A stretch of 64,000 bases of DNA. It comes from Actinomycetospora sp. NBRC 106378. Its GTDB lineage: Bacteria; Actinomycetota; Actinomycetes; Mycobacteriales; Pseudonocardiaceae. Under the pieces are notes generated by a model, which was not told the origin of the DNA, searched no databases, and worked only from the letters and a program-made list of their open reading frames with translations. The stretch is taken from contig NZ_BSTT01000001.1 of assembly GCF_030269685.1 (NCBI RefSeq), positions 1 to 64,000 of the forward strand. Reading direction: 5' to 3'. Of the stretch, positions 1 to 7,559 are shown one piece after another; position 1 is the first letter of the stretch, and each line of letters opens with the position of its first letter. Made by a program: the position numbers and the translations under genes.

Positions 1-590
1 CTGCGTATCGCGGCCCAGGCCAGGGTGGAGGTCAACGCCTCGCCGAGCTCGATGCCCACGCAGAACCGGGAGTGGTCATCGACGATGTCGACCGCCCAGA
101 ACGGGGTGCCGTCGGCGAGGTGGTGCATCGCCCCGTCGATCTGCCAGAGCTGGTTGGGATGCGGATAGGTGAACCGCTGCCCCTCGTAGCGGTAGCGGGT
201 CCCACGCGGGCGGGAGACCCGCAGCGCCCCGTCGCCGTGGCGGGCCAGGACCTGCTGCACGGTGGAGATCGAGGGCAGCGCGGACAGGTCCCCGTCGAGA
301 CGTAGCCGGTCACGCAGCTTGCGCGGGCCCCAGCCGTGTTCCTTGCGCAGCCGCCAGATCCGCTCCTCGAGGACCGGGTCGAGCTGGTGGGGACTGCGGT
401 GCGGACGCCGCGAGGCGGGCAGCAACCCGGGCAGGCCCTCGGCGTCGTGGGCCTTTTTCCAGTTGTAGAACGTTTGCCGGCTGATGCCGTGTCGAGCACA
501 CACCTGGGCCACCGACCGCCCAGGTAGCTGGGCTTCGCGCAGCACCTCGAGGCGTTGTTCCACCACGCTCACCATCGCCCTCAGCGGCAT
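1..590 (-). CDS. IS481-type transposase, 3' end cut by window edge
   Basis: The reading frame is open from an ATG at 590 (alternative ATG at 575) to the left edge. It begins with a helix-turn-helix segment (VAQVCARHGISRQTFYNWKK) followed by a linker and the start of an rve/DDE integrase core. The first catalytic aspartate is in QIDGAMHH and the typical DDHSRF motif follows. This order of HTH, basic linker and integrase core without a separate orfA fits IS481-type elements. The catalytic C-terminus lies outside the window, so it is not known whether the element is intact. Terminal repeats could not be defined because only one end is visible. Confidence 0.85.
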   Translation of the reverse strand, partial: MPLRAMVSVVEQRLEVLREAQLPGRSVAQVCARHGISRQTFYNWKKAHDAEGLPGLLPASRRPHRSPHQLDPVLEERIWRLRKEHGWGPRKLRDRLRLDGDLSALPSISTVQQVLARHGDGALRVSRPRGTRYRYEGQRFTYPHPNQLWQIDGAMHHLADGTPFWAVDIVDDHSRFCVGIELGEALTSTLAWAAIR

Positions 591-726
591 GGCCCACCAC
601 AGCGCAGCCACCCCGACCTGTCAGGTATCTCCCCGGTACGGCGTGTCCAGCATGTCCCCGGCTACGACAGGGCTCACCGGCGCCTCGGCAGCCCGATGAG
701 TGACGTCTCGCGCCTCGTCGGCCGGG

Positions 727-2322
727 TCAGGACACCAGCGTCGCCGCATGCACTGTGTGCGTCGCGACGACGGCCTCGTCGAGCGTGCCCTGCTCGGGAG
801 CGGTCGCCGTGTGCAGGTTGCGGCTCCGACGTGGGAAGGACGAGCCCGCGATCTGCACCCGCAGACGATGCCTGGCTCGGAAGACGTGCGCGGTGTCGTG
901 CAGCTCCACGGTGACCGCCACGCGCTCGTCGGGGGTCACGAACCGCCCCAGAGCAGTACGTAGCCGCGCCGCCCCCTCCGCGACCGGCACGGCGTAGCCG
1001 CCGGGCTCCACGTCGACGAGCGTGACGCAGACGTCCGCGTCCACCGCCGTCGTCGAGAACTCGACCTCGAGGCGCGGCCGCCCGACGACGGTCAGCGGGT
1101 CGACCAACGGCTCCGTCGCCAGCACCAGCACGTCGTCCCGCCCGTCGAGCACGCGCTGGTCCTGGATGCCGTCCGGGCCGAGCGGCGGCGCGGACATCGC
1201 GCCACCCGTCGTCGGGACGGGGTCGCGGGGGTCGGCACGGATACTCGCCGGCTCCTCGAGGAGGTCCAGGCGCGTTCCCGACGACGGCGGCGGCCAGCTC
1301 GCGGCGCTCGTCCACCGGTTCTCGCCGCCGAGGTAGTAGTGCACCGGGTCGTCGGTGAGGAACCGGTGCCGGCCCTCGCCGCCCCGCAGGTGCCGGTCGA
1401 ACCACGCGGCGATGAGCGGACCCCACGCCCCGACCCCGCCGGCCGTGTCCGGCAGCACCCGCGCCCCGGTGTGACCGGTGTAGACCCCGCCGTGCGCCCA
1501 CGGCCCGGCGACGAACCGGTGCGGATCACCCAGGGTCTCGGCGAGCCGGAACATCGGTGGGGAGAGGAAGTCCCGGTAGGCCGCGACCTGCAGCAGCGGC
1601 ACCCCGACCAGGGACGGGTCGCGGTGGACGTTCGGGTGCCGGTGCCACCAGGGGTCGCCGGGGGCGTGGGCGAGGCGATCGTGCCAGGCGGGCGCGACCG
1701 TCGGGTCGTCGAGGACCGGCACCGCGGTGAGCGGCAGCGTCGACACCGTGCCGAGCGGGTCGGTTGCGGCGCGCTGGACGTCCGCGAGCCGGTCGAGCCG
1801 GCCGGTCCGGCGCAGCGTGTCGACGGTCTGACCGAGGGAGTAGAGCGCGAGGAAGCCGAGCTCGAACGTGCCGCCCGGCCAGGACGTGGCCGCCATGTCG
1901 GCCCCGCCGATCATGGCCAGCGCCGCCCGTAGGTGCGGCGGCCGCGCCGCGACGGCGTTGAGCGCCGCGATCGCGTGGTACGACGAGCCGTAGATCCCGA
2001 CGTCGCCGGTGCTCCACGGCTGCGCGGCGGCCCACTCGACGGCGTCGTACCCGTCGTCGACCTCCTGCACGGCGAAGTCGGTCTCGCCGCCGGAGGCGAA
2101 CCGGCCCCGGACGTCCTGCACCACGACGGCGAAGCCCTGCCGGGCGAGCCGGAGCGGGTCGGCGACGATGGCGCTGACCAGCGTGGGATCGGTCCGGTCG
2201 TAGGGCGTCCGGTGCAGCAGGGTCGGCCAGGACCCCTCGGCCGCGGGCCGGTAGACGTCGGCGACGAGCACGACGCCGTCGCGGGTGGTCATCTCGACGC
2301 CGGTGTCGATCACGAGGCTCAC
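727..2322 (-). CDS. CocE/NonD family alpha/beta hydrolase
   Basis: A 531-residue protein with a GTG start at 2322. It matches the X-Pro dipeptidyl-peptidase/cocaine-esterase family: an alpha/beta-hydrolase domain with the nucleophile in GSSYH (Ser about 114), probable acid Asp about 251 in AYRDFL, His about 277 in GPWAHGG, and a C-terminal jelly-roll (beta-sandwich) part from about residue 340. Such enzymes cleave acyl esters or amides, and the substrate cannot be told from sequence. It is divergent from the metallo-hydrolase gene at 2378, and the 55-bp gap is AT-rich for this genome and probably holds both promoters. There is no signal peptide, so it is likely cytoplasmic. Confidence 0.9.
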   Translation of the reverse strand: MSLVIDTGVEMTTRDGVVLVADVYRPAAEGSWPTLLHRTPYDRTDPTLVSAIVADPLRLARQGFAVVVQDVRGRFASGGETDFAVQEVDDGYDAVEWAAAQPWSTGDVGIYGSSYHAIAALNAVAARPPHLRAALAMIGGADMAATSWPGGTFELGFLALYSLGQTVDTLRRTGRLDRLADVQRAATDPLGTVSTLPLTAVPVLDDPTVAPAWHDRLAHAPGDPWWHRHPNVHRDPSLVGVPLLQVAAYRDFLSPPMFRLAETLGDPHRFVAGPWAHGGVYTGHTGARVLPDTAGGVGAWGPLIAAWFDRHLRGGEGRHRFLTDDPVHYYLGGENRWTSAASWPPPSSGTRLDLLEEPASIRADPRDPVPTTGGAMSAPPLGPDGIQDQRVLDGRDDVLVLATEPLVDPLTVVGRPRLEVEFSTTAVDADVCVTLVDVEPGGYAVPVAEGAARLRTALGRFVTPDERVAVTVELHDTAHVFRARHRLRVQIAGSSFPRRSRNLHTATAPEQGTLDEAVVATHTVHAATLVS

Positions 2323-2377
2323 GGCGTGACCGTAACCGGTCCGACTAAAGCATAGATGTTCGCGTTAAGCTCGAGCC

Positions 2378-3256
2378 ATGCGCAGTTGGCGGATCGGTGA
2401 CGTCGTCGTCCACAGGATCGACGAGGCGATCCTGCCGCCACCCACGGCGGCGTGGCTGCTGCCCGACGTCACGCCCGAGCAGGCGGCGGAGCTCGACCCC
2501 GCCTTCCGGCACGACGACGGGTCGCTCCGGCTCGCGACACACACGTTCGCCGTGGAGTCGGAAGGCCGGCGCATCCTCGTCGACACCGCCGTCGGCAACC
2601 ACAAGCAACGGGCGAACCCGGCCTGGCACGACCTCGACACCGACTGGCTCGCCGGCGCCGAGGCGGCCGGGTTCGGGCCGGGCGCCGTCGACCTCGTCGT
2701 CATGACCCACGTGCACGCCGACCATGTCGGCTGGAACACGATCTTCGTCGACGGCGCGTGGATTCCGACCTTCCCCGGCGCCCGCCACCTCACCCCGGCC
2801 GCGGAGTGGGCGTACTGGACCTCGGTCGACCTCGAACCGGCACGCGCGCAGATGATCGCCGACTCCGTGCTGCCGGTCCGCGACGCCGGCCTGCTCGACA
2901 CCCCGGACGTTCCCGACGACGGACTCGCACTGACCTCGGCGGTGCGCCTCGTCCCGACGCCGGGCCACACGCCCGGACACGTGTCGGTCGAGATCCGATC
3001 GGGTGGTGACACCGCGCTGATCAGCGGCGACGCCGTGCACCACCCGGTCCAGCTGCTGCACCCCGAGGTCGGCAGCTGCGTGGACGTCGACCCGGGACAG
3101 GCCCGACGCACCCGCGACCGGCTCCTCACCCGGGCGCGCCAGCGGGACGCCCTCCTGCTCGGGACGCACTTCCCGGAACCGACCGGGGTGCGCCTGTCGA
3201 ACACCGGCGACCTCGCTCGACGGGGAGGTGACGGACACCCCGTCCCACCGGCGTGA
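2378..3256 (+). CDS. MBL-fold metallo-hydrolase
   Basis: A 292-residue metallo-beta-lactamase-fold enzyme. The metal-binding HVHADH motif is at residues 111-116, a further His is in TPGHTPGH (about 197) and Asp is in ISGDAVHH (about 218). The LVDTAVG strand (68-74) precedes the motif as usual. Family members hydrolyse lactones, thioesters or phosphodiesters, and this sequence gives no specific substrate. The stop lies 10 bases before the next start with a GAGGAG ribosome site between, so it is probably cotranscribed with the SCO6745-type gene. Confidence 0.88.
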   Translation: MRSWRIGDVVVHRIDEAILPPPTAAWLLPDVTPEQAAELDPAFRHDDGSLRLATHTFAVESEGRRILVDTAVGNHKQRANPAWHDLDTDWLAGAEAAGFGPGAVDLVVMTHVHADHVGWNTIFVDGAWIPTFPGARHLTPAAEWAYWTSVDLEPARAQMIADSVLPVRDAGLLDTPDVPDDGLALTSAVRLVPTPGHTPGHVSVEIRSGGDTALISGDAVHHPVQLLHPEVGSCVDVDPGQARRTRDRLLTRARQRDALLLGTHFPEPTGVRLSNTGDLARRGGDGHPVPPA

Positions 3257-3266
3257 GGAGCATCCG

Positions 3267-4076
3267 ATGACCGACCGATCCGCTGAGGTCCACCGCCTGT
3301 TCGAGCTGATCGAGCCGGTCGCCACGATCGCCTTCTCGGCCGGGCCGACCCGGGCCTTCCAGGCACTCGGGATGCGGGGCTACTGGGACGGCTACTTCGC
3401 CGGCCGGGCGGCGCCGCTCGGGCTCGCGCCGCCCGAGGTGGTGCACGCGGTGTTCTACAACTTCGCCGACGGCGAGGTGGCCCGCCACATCCCCAGGGTC
3501 TGGGAGACGGTCACACCGCAGAAGGCGATCGCCGTGCGCGAGCGGGCCTGCGCCGCCGCACTGCGGGAACGGCTCGGGGACCTCGCGGACGCCCCGGGCA
3601 CGGAACGGGTCGCCGACCTCGCCACCCGTGCGGCCGTCGGCGCGCCGAGCGAGGGCCGCCCCCTCTTCGCCGGCCTCCGGGCCCTGCCCGTGCCCGCGGA
3701 ACCGGTGGCCCGGCTCTGGCACGCGGCCACCCTGCTCCGCGAGCACCGCGGCGACGGCCACAACGCCGTCCTCGTGGCCCACGGCATCGGCGGCCCCGAG
3801 GCGCACGTCCTCACCGCCCTGGCCCTCGGCGAGCGGGCGGCGGAGTTCAGTCGGCTCCACCACCTGCCGCCGGCCCTCGTCGAGGCCGCCGTCGAGCGGC
3901 TGCGGGTCCGTGGACTGGTCGACGCCGACGGCGGGTTCACCGAGGCCGGCCGCGACCTCCGCGAGCGGATCGAGCACCTCACCGACGTCGCGGCGGCGCC
4001 GGCGTACGACGTGCTCGACGACGGGGAGCTCGGCGAGCTGGTCGCGGGTCTCGTGCCGATCGCCGGACGGGCCTCA
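3267..4076 (+). CDS. SCO6745-type helical protein; normal stop codon apparently lost
   Basis: The ATG at 3267 has GAGGAG seven bases upstream. The protein resembles the actinobacterial SCO6745/SalK-like family: a paired-helix protein of about 270-300 residues with a winged-helix-like C-terminal part. The recognisable part ends at about residue 270 (LVPIAGRA, codons to 4073). The next codon is TCA at 4074-4076, directly before a strong hairpin. From there the frame runs open to 5528, antisense to two better-supported genes, and the tail has no family character. One base change (TGA to TCA) or a sequence error would explain this, and so would a nearby frameshift. The end given here marks the last credible codon, not an observed stop. 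The function is unknown. Confidence 0.6.
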
Positions 4077-4077
4077 A

Positions 4078-4104
4078 GGGACCGGTGCCGGCGGCACCGG
4101 TTCC
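4078..4104. terminator. Hairpin between convergent genes
   Basis: A perfect 9-bp stem ACCGGTGCC / GGCACCGGT (4081-4089 and 4093-4101) with a 3-base loop, extendable by three pairs including one G-U. It lies between the SCO6745-type gene and the convergent lipoprotein gene. There is no U-run, as is common in high-GC actinobacteria. It may serve both genes. Confidence 0.5.
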
Positions 4105-4157
4105 CGCACCTGTGCCGGAGTCCGGTGTCAGTCGGCGCGCGCGACACGCACGGACGG

Positions 4158-4730
4158 TCAGGCGCTCGCGCCCGCCTCGACCGGGCCGATGTAGGTCCCC
4201 GGCCGCGTCGCCCCGTCCTGGCGCAGCACACCGCCGCCGGGCCAGTCGAGCACCTGCGAGTGCGTCTCGTCGGGCGGGGTGACCACCAGCCTCGTCGGTG
4301 TCCAGTCGCCCGGGAGCCACGTGATCACGGTGTGCGCCTTCTCCCCCGGCGCCAGGCGCACCGTCTGCGGCGCCACCGACGAGCGCGGCAGCGAGTACGG
4401 CGACGGGGGCGGTCCGTCCAGGTCGACCCCGCCGAACCCGAACATCGTGCAGGTCGAGCCGGACACGTTCGTCCAGGTGACCGTGGTGTGGCGCTGCCCC
4501 GCCTCCCCCGTGGTCAGCGTGACCTGCGCCCGCACGTCGGTGAGCGTGCACTTCCCCGCCATCGGCGCGGCGCTGCTGGTCGGGGTCCCGGTCGTCGGGG
4601 CGGCGGACGTGGCGGACGGCGGCGCCGTCACGGTCACGGTGGTGGGCGGGGCCGCCTGCGGGGTGCCGGTCGAGCACCCGGCCAGCACCGCCGCCGTCAG
4701 GACCACTGGTACGAACCACTGGACGCGCAT
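4158..4730 (-). CDS. DUF4232 lipoprotein
   Basis: A 190-residue exported protein. The signal peptide ends in a lipobox (VLAGC, Cys about 19), followed by a Thr/Ala/Pro-rich linker to about residue 55. The DUF4232 domain follows, with its usual paired cysteines in GKCTLTDV and SGSTCTMFGF and the pattern PxTVxLAPGxxAxxVIxW. Family members are cell-surface lipoproteins of unknown role, common in Streptomyces and Mycobacterium. It is followed on the same strand by nothing closer than the IS fragment, and upstream lies the oxidoreductase gene after a 34-bp gap, so the two could be cotranscribed. Confidence 0.82.
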   Translation of the reverse strand: MRVQWFVPVVLTAAVLAGCSTGTPQAAPPTTVTVTAPPSATSAAPTTGTPTSSAAPMAGKCTLTDVRAQVTLTTGEAGQRHTTVTWTNVSGSTCTMFGFGGVDLDGPPPSPYSLPRSSVAPQTVRLAPGEKAHTVITWLPGDWTPTRLVVTPPDETHSQVLDWPGGGVLRQDGATRPGTYIGPVEAGASA

Positions 4731-4764
4731 GGCGCCACTCTGGCCCGCTGCTCCGTTCGGCGCA

Positions 4765-5829
4765 TCACGACGCGCGGGCCGGCACCAGGACGACGAAGCC
4801 CGACCCGCCGGTCCGGGCCGCGAGATCCAGGGCCCCGGCCGGGTCGTCCAGCCCGACGACCTCCACCGCAGGCGACGACAGGTCCAGCACGCCCGCCGCC
4901 GCCTGCCGCCAGACGCGCAGCAGGGTCTCGCGCCGGAACATCCAGGACCCGACCAGTCGCAGCCGCCGCCGCATCAGCACGCCGTACGGGATCGCCAGGT
5001 CCTGCCGCACCCCGCCGACCAGGACCATCGCGCCGCCGGGGCGCACGGCGTCCAGCCCGGCGAGGGTCGGGTCCGCGCTCGGCACCGGTCCGAGCGCGTC
5101 GAGCACGACGTCGACCTCACCGATCGCCGCCGTCGTCGGCTCCCGATCTGCCAAGGGGACCGGCCGCACACGCGCGTCGATCGCCGCGAGCCGCTCCAGC
5201 TGCGCCGGGTTCCGACCGACCGCCACCACGCGCGACGCGCCCCGCGCGAGGGCCAGGTGCACCCCGGCCGTCCCGAGCTGGCCGGTCGCGCCGAGCACCG
5301 CCACCTCGTGCCCCGCTTCGAGGCCGGCCCGGTCGAGGGCCTCGGCCGCGATGGCGAACCAGCCCAGCAGCGCCTCGCGGGGCGCGCCGGTCGCCCCGGG
5401 CAACCGGACGAGCGCGTCCGCGGGGACGAGGACGCGCTCGGCGAAGGTCCCGTCGCGCCAGCGGTCCTGCATCGCCGCGATCGTCGGCGTCCGGACGCCG
5501 CGGCCCCCGATCCCCGTCCATCCCGTGAGGAACTCCTCGGGGGCGACCACGTCGTCGGAGCCGAGCAGGCCGACGTGCGCCACGACGTCGCCGACCGCGA
5601 AGCCGAACACGTCCGCCCCGACCGCCAGCACCCGCGCGATACCGCCGACGCCCAGCACCAGCGGCGTCGGCACCCCGCCCCGCGGACCGGCCTGGGTGAC
5701 CACGTCGGTGTAGGCCGGGACGTGGGCGGCGAGCACCTCGAGCAGCACCCCGTCCGGTCGCAGCTCCGGCTCCGCCGCCTCGGCGAGGCGGAGGGTGGCA
5801 CCGGGCCCGTCGAGCATCCATGCGCGCAT
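4765..5829 (-). CDS. Medium-chain dehydrogenase/reductase, quinone-oxidoreductase type
   Basis: A 354-residue zinc-free MDR protein. It has the N-terminal GroES-like fold, then a Rossmann domain whose nucleotide motif is VLGATGQLGTAGV (about 178-190). The structural-zinc cysteines and the catalytic Cys/His of zinc alcohol dehydrogenases are missing, which favours NADPH:quinone or enone reductase activity. The TPLVLGVGG pattern near residue 58 is typical. It is divergent from the HTH regulator at 5897, which may control it. Confidence 0.85.
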   Translation of the reverse strand: MRAWMLDGPGATLRLAEAAEPELRPDGVLLEVLAAHVPAYTDVVTQAGPRGGVPTPLVLGVGGIARVLAVGADVFGFAVGDVVAHVGLLGSDDVVAPEEFLTGWTGIGGRGVRTPTIAAMQDRWRDGTFAERVLVPADALVRLPGATGAPREALLGWFAIAAEALDRAGLEAGHEVAVLGATGQLGTAGVHLALARGASRVVAVGRNPAQLERLAAIDARVRPVPLADREPTTAAIGEVDVVLDALGPVPSADPTLAGLDAVRPGGAMVLVGGVRQDLAIPYGVLMRRRLRLVGSWMFRRETLLRVWRQAAAGVLDLSSPAVEVVGLDDPAGALDLAARTGGSGFVVLVPARAS

Positions 5830-5854
5830 GGGTCCGATCCTGTGCGCGAGTTAG

Positions 5855-5888
5855 CCTGGTATCCAGCTCCTGCTCATCCTGGTACCGG
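5855..5888. promoter_or_regulatory. Divergent promoter region with direct repeat CCTGGTA
   Basis: The 67-bp gap between the oxidoreductase (-) and the HTH regulator (+) has two near-identical words, CCTGGTATCC (5855-5864) and CCTGGTACCG (5879-5888), whose starts are 24 bp apart. Their position suggests an operator for the regulator. This is inference only. Confidence 0.3.
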
Positions 5889-5896
5889 AGGTACCC

Positions 5897-6694
5897 GTGA
5901 CCACCGTCCCCGACGGTCGAGTTCCGCTGCGCTCCGTCTCCGGCGAGCTCGGCGCCTTCCTCCGCCACCGCCGCGAACACCGCTCCCCCGACGACGTCGG
6001 GCTCCCCGCCGGCGGCCGCCGGCGCACCCCCGGGATGCGCCGCGAGGAGGTCGCGCTGGTCTCCGGCGTCAGCACGAGCTGGTACACGTTCCTGGAGCAG
6101 GGCAGGCCCGTCCGCCCGTCCGCGCAGGTGCTGGGTGCGATCGCCGGCACGCTCGGGCTCACCGACGAGGAGCGCGACCACCTCTTCCGCCTCGCCGGGC
6201 TCGTCCCCGACGCCCCGCCGACCGGTCCGGAGCGGGTCGACCCCGCCCTCGCCGACCTCGTCGACGCGCTCGCCCCCCGGCCCGCCTACGTCACCGCCGC
6301 CAGCTTCGACGTGCTCGCCCTCAACACCGCGGCCCGGACGCTCCTCCGCGGCATCGCCCCCAACGTCGCCCTGTGGGTGTTCACCGACCCGACCGCCGAC
6401 GAGGTCCTCGTCGACCGCGAGGAGGTCGCGCTCGGTGTCCTCGCGCGGCTGCGCTCGGCGAGCGCCCGCCATCCCGACGACGGCCGCGTCGCCGCGGTGG
6501 TCGCGCAGCTGCGGGAGACCTCGCCCGAGGCCGCCGCGTGGTGGACCCGTCAGGACGTGCGCGACGACCGGTCGGGCCGCAAGCGCGTCCGACGGCCCGA
6601 CGGCACGGTGGTGACGCTGACCCACACCGCCCTGCACCCCGCCGAGCGCCCCGACCTGACGCTCGTGGTGTACGGCCCGTCAGACCCCGAGTAG
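5897..6694 (+). CDS. HTH regulator with MmyB-like ligand-binding domain
   Basis: A 265-residue protein with a GTG start at 5897 behind CGGAGGT. The XRE-type helix-turn-helix spans about 20-80 (MRREEVALVSGVSTSWYTFLEQG), followed by the MmyB-like domain, which in this family senses small hydrophobic ligands. Such genes usually sit divergently from a short-chain or medium-chain oxidoreductase and repress it, and that is the layout here. The 3' end overlaps the convergent DUF5134 gene by 15 bp. Confidence 0.88.
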   Translation: MTTVPDGRVPLRSVSGELGAFLRHRREHRSPDDVGLPAGGRRRTPGMRREEVALVSGVSTSWYTFLEQGRPVRPSAQVLGAIAGTLGLTDEERDHLFRLAGLVPDAPPTGPERVDPALADLVDALAPRPAYVTAASFDVLALNTAARTLLRGIAPNVALWVFTDPTADEVLVDREEVALGVLARLRSASARHPDDGRVAAVVAQLRETSPEAAAWWTRQDVRDDRSGRKRVRRPDGTVVTLTHTALHPAERPDLTLVVYGPSDPE

Positions 6695-7414
6695 CAGCAT
6701 CGCGGCCATCGCCAGGCCCATCCCGGCCTGCCCGACGAGCTGCACGCGACCGTGCGCGAGGACCCGGACAGGACGCACGCGCACCGCGACGGCCCCGTCC
6801 GCGTCCTCCGCGTCCTCCGCGTCCTCCGCGTCCTCCGCGTCCTCCGCGTCCTCCGGGCACGCCCCGGGCGTCGCGCGGCGCGTGACCACCACCGCCGTCG
6901 CCACCGCGTGCGCCACGAGGTAGAGAGCCAGCAGCCCCGCCACCACCGTCAGCGGCGTGATCCCCGGTGCCGGGGCGGGGGCCTCCATGCCCGGCATCGC
7001 CGACATCCCGGACCCACTGGCATGCCCCCCGTGGGCACCGCCGGGCAGCATCGCCACGTACATCGCGACCATCGCCGCGTTCACCAGCAGCAGGTGCACG
7101 GGGTGACCGGTGCAGCGGTCGCGCCCGATGATCGACCCGAGGGGTTCGCCGAGCAGCCGCGCGGTCAGCAGGACGCCGAACCAGCCCGCCGCGGCCACGC
7201 CGAACACGAGGACCCCGACGCCGGACGGCACGAGCTCGGCCGTCGCCGGCGCCGCCATGACGATCATCGCCACGCCCATCGCGACGTGGTTCGCCTCCGC
7301 CAGCGCGAGCCGGCCGCTGCGCCGCGCTCCGTGGGCACCGAGCGAGAGCCCGCACAGCGCCGTCGTCAGGACGAAGAGCGTCGCGATCGCGACGCCCGCC
7401 CAACCTTCCACCAC
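6680..7414 (-). CDS. DUF5134 membrane protein with Ala-Glu-Asp repeat
   Basis: A 244-residue integral membrane protein with about six hydrophobic segments and a His/Met-rich stretch in the middle (GGAHGGHASGSGMSAMPGM), which could bind copper. It resembles DUF5134 proteins, often found beside CtaG/CopD genes. Near the C-terminus is a cytosolic or extracytosolic acidic run of (Ala-Glu-Asp) coded by six 9-bp DNA units. It is divergent from the CopD-CtaG fusion, sharing a 145-bp promoter region that contains the 7525-7543 dyad. A role in copper delivery to cytochrome oxidase is inferred from the His/Met content and neighbours. Confidence 0.75.
   Translation of the reverse strand: MVEGWAGVAIATLFVLTTALCGLSLGAHGARRSGRLALAEANHVAMGVAMIVMAAPATAELVPSGVGVLVFGVAAAGWFGVLLTARLLGEPLGSIIGRDRCTGHPVHLLLVNAAMVAMYVAMLPGGAHGGHASGSGMSAMPGMEAPAPAPGITPLTVVAGLLALYLVAHAVATAVVVTRRATPGACPEDAEDAEDAEDAEDAEDADGAVAVRVRPVRVLAHGRVQLVGQAGMGLAMAAMLLLGV
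6803..6856. repeat. 9-bp minisatellite, six units
   Basis: Six tandem copies of GTCCTCCGC (the last ends in G) inside the DUF5134 gene, coding Ala-Glu-Asp on the minus strand. Exact repeats of this kind change length by slippage, always in steps of three codons, so the reading frame is kept. Confidence 0.9.
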
Positions 7415-7524
7415 GGCGGTCCTCCCAGCGGTTGCCTGCCTGCGACCGTACGAGGCGTTCAGGTGTTCTCAGCTTCGCGGGACCGGTGCCGCGCTGTGAA
7501 CCCCTGCCCACCTGGTGGACACTG

Positions 7525-7543
7525 GTACGACAGTCTGTCGTAC
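7525..7543. promoter_or_regulatory. Dyad operator before CopD-CtaG gene
   Basis: A perfect 9-bp inverted repeat with one central base, GTACGACAG-T-CTGTCGTAC, ends two bases before the GAGGAGG ribosome site of the CopD-CtaG gene. Its core (ACAG-CTGT flanked by TACG/CGTA) resembles operators of BlaI/CopY-type repressors, which in actinobacteria control ctaG-like genes. The repressor is not encoded in this window. Confidence 0.65.
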
Positions 7544-7559
7544 GAGGAGGTCGCCGGTC

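Noticed and set aside
4077-5528. Continuation of the SCO6745-type frame as a 750-residue fusion protein
   Set aside because: The tail is antisense to two well-supported genes, is Arg/Pro-rich and shows no domain. It looks like a GC-driven open frame after a lost stop.
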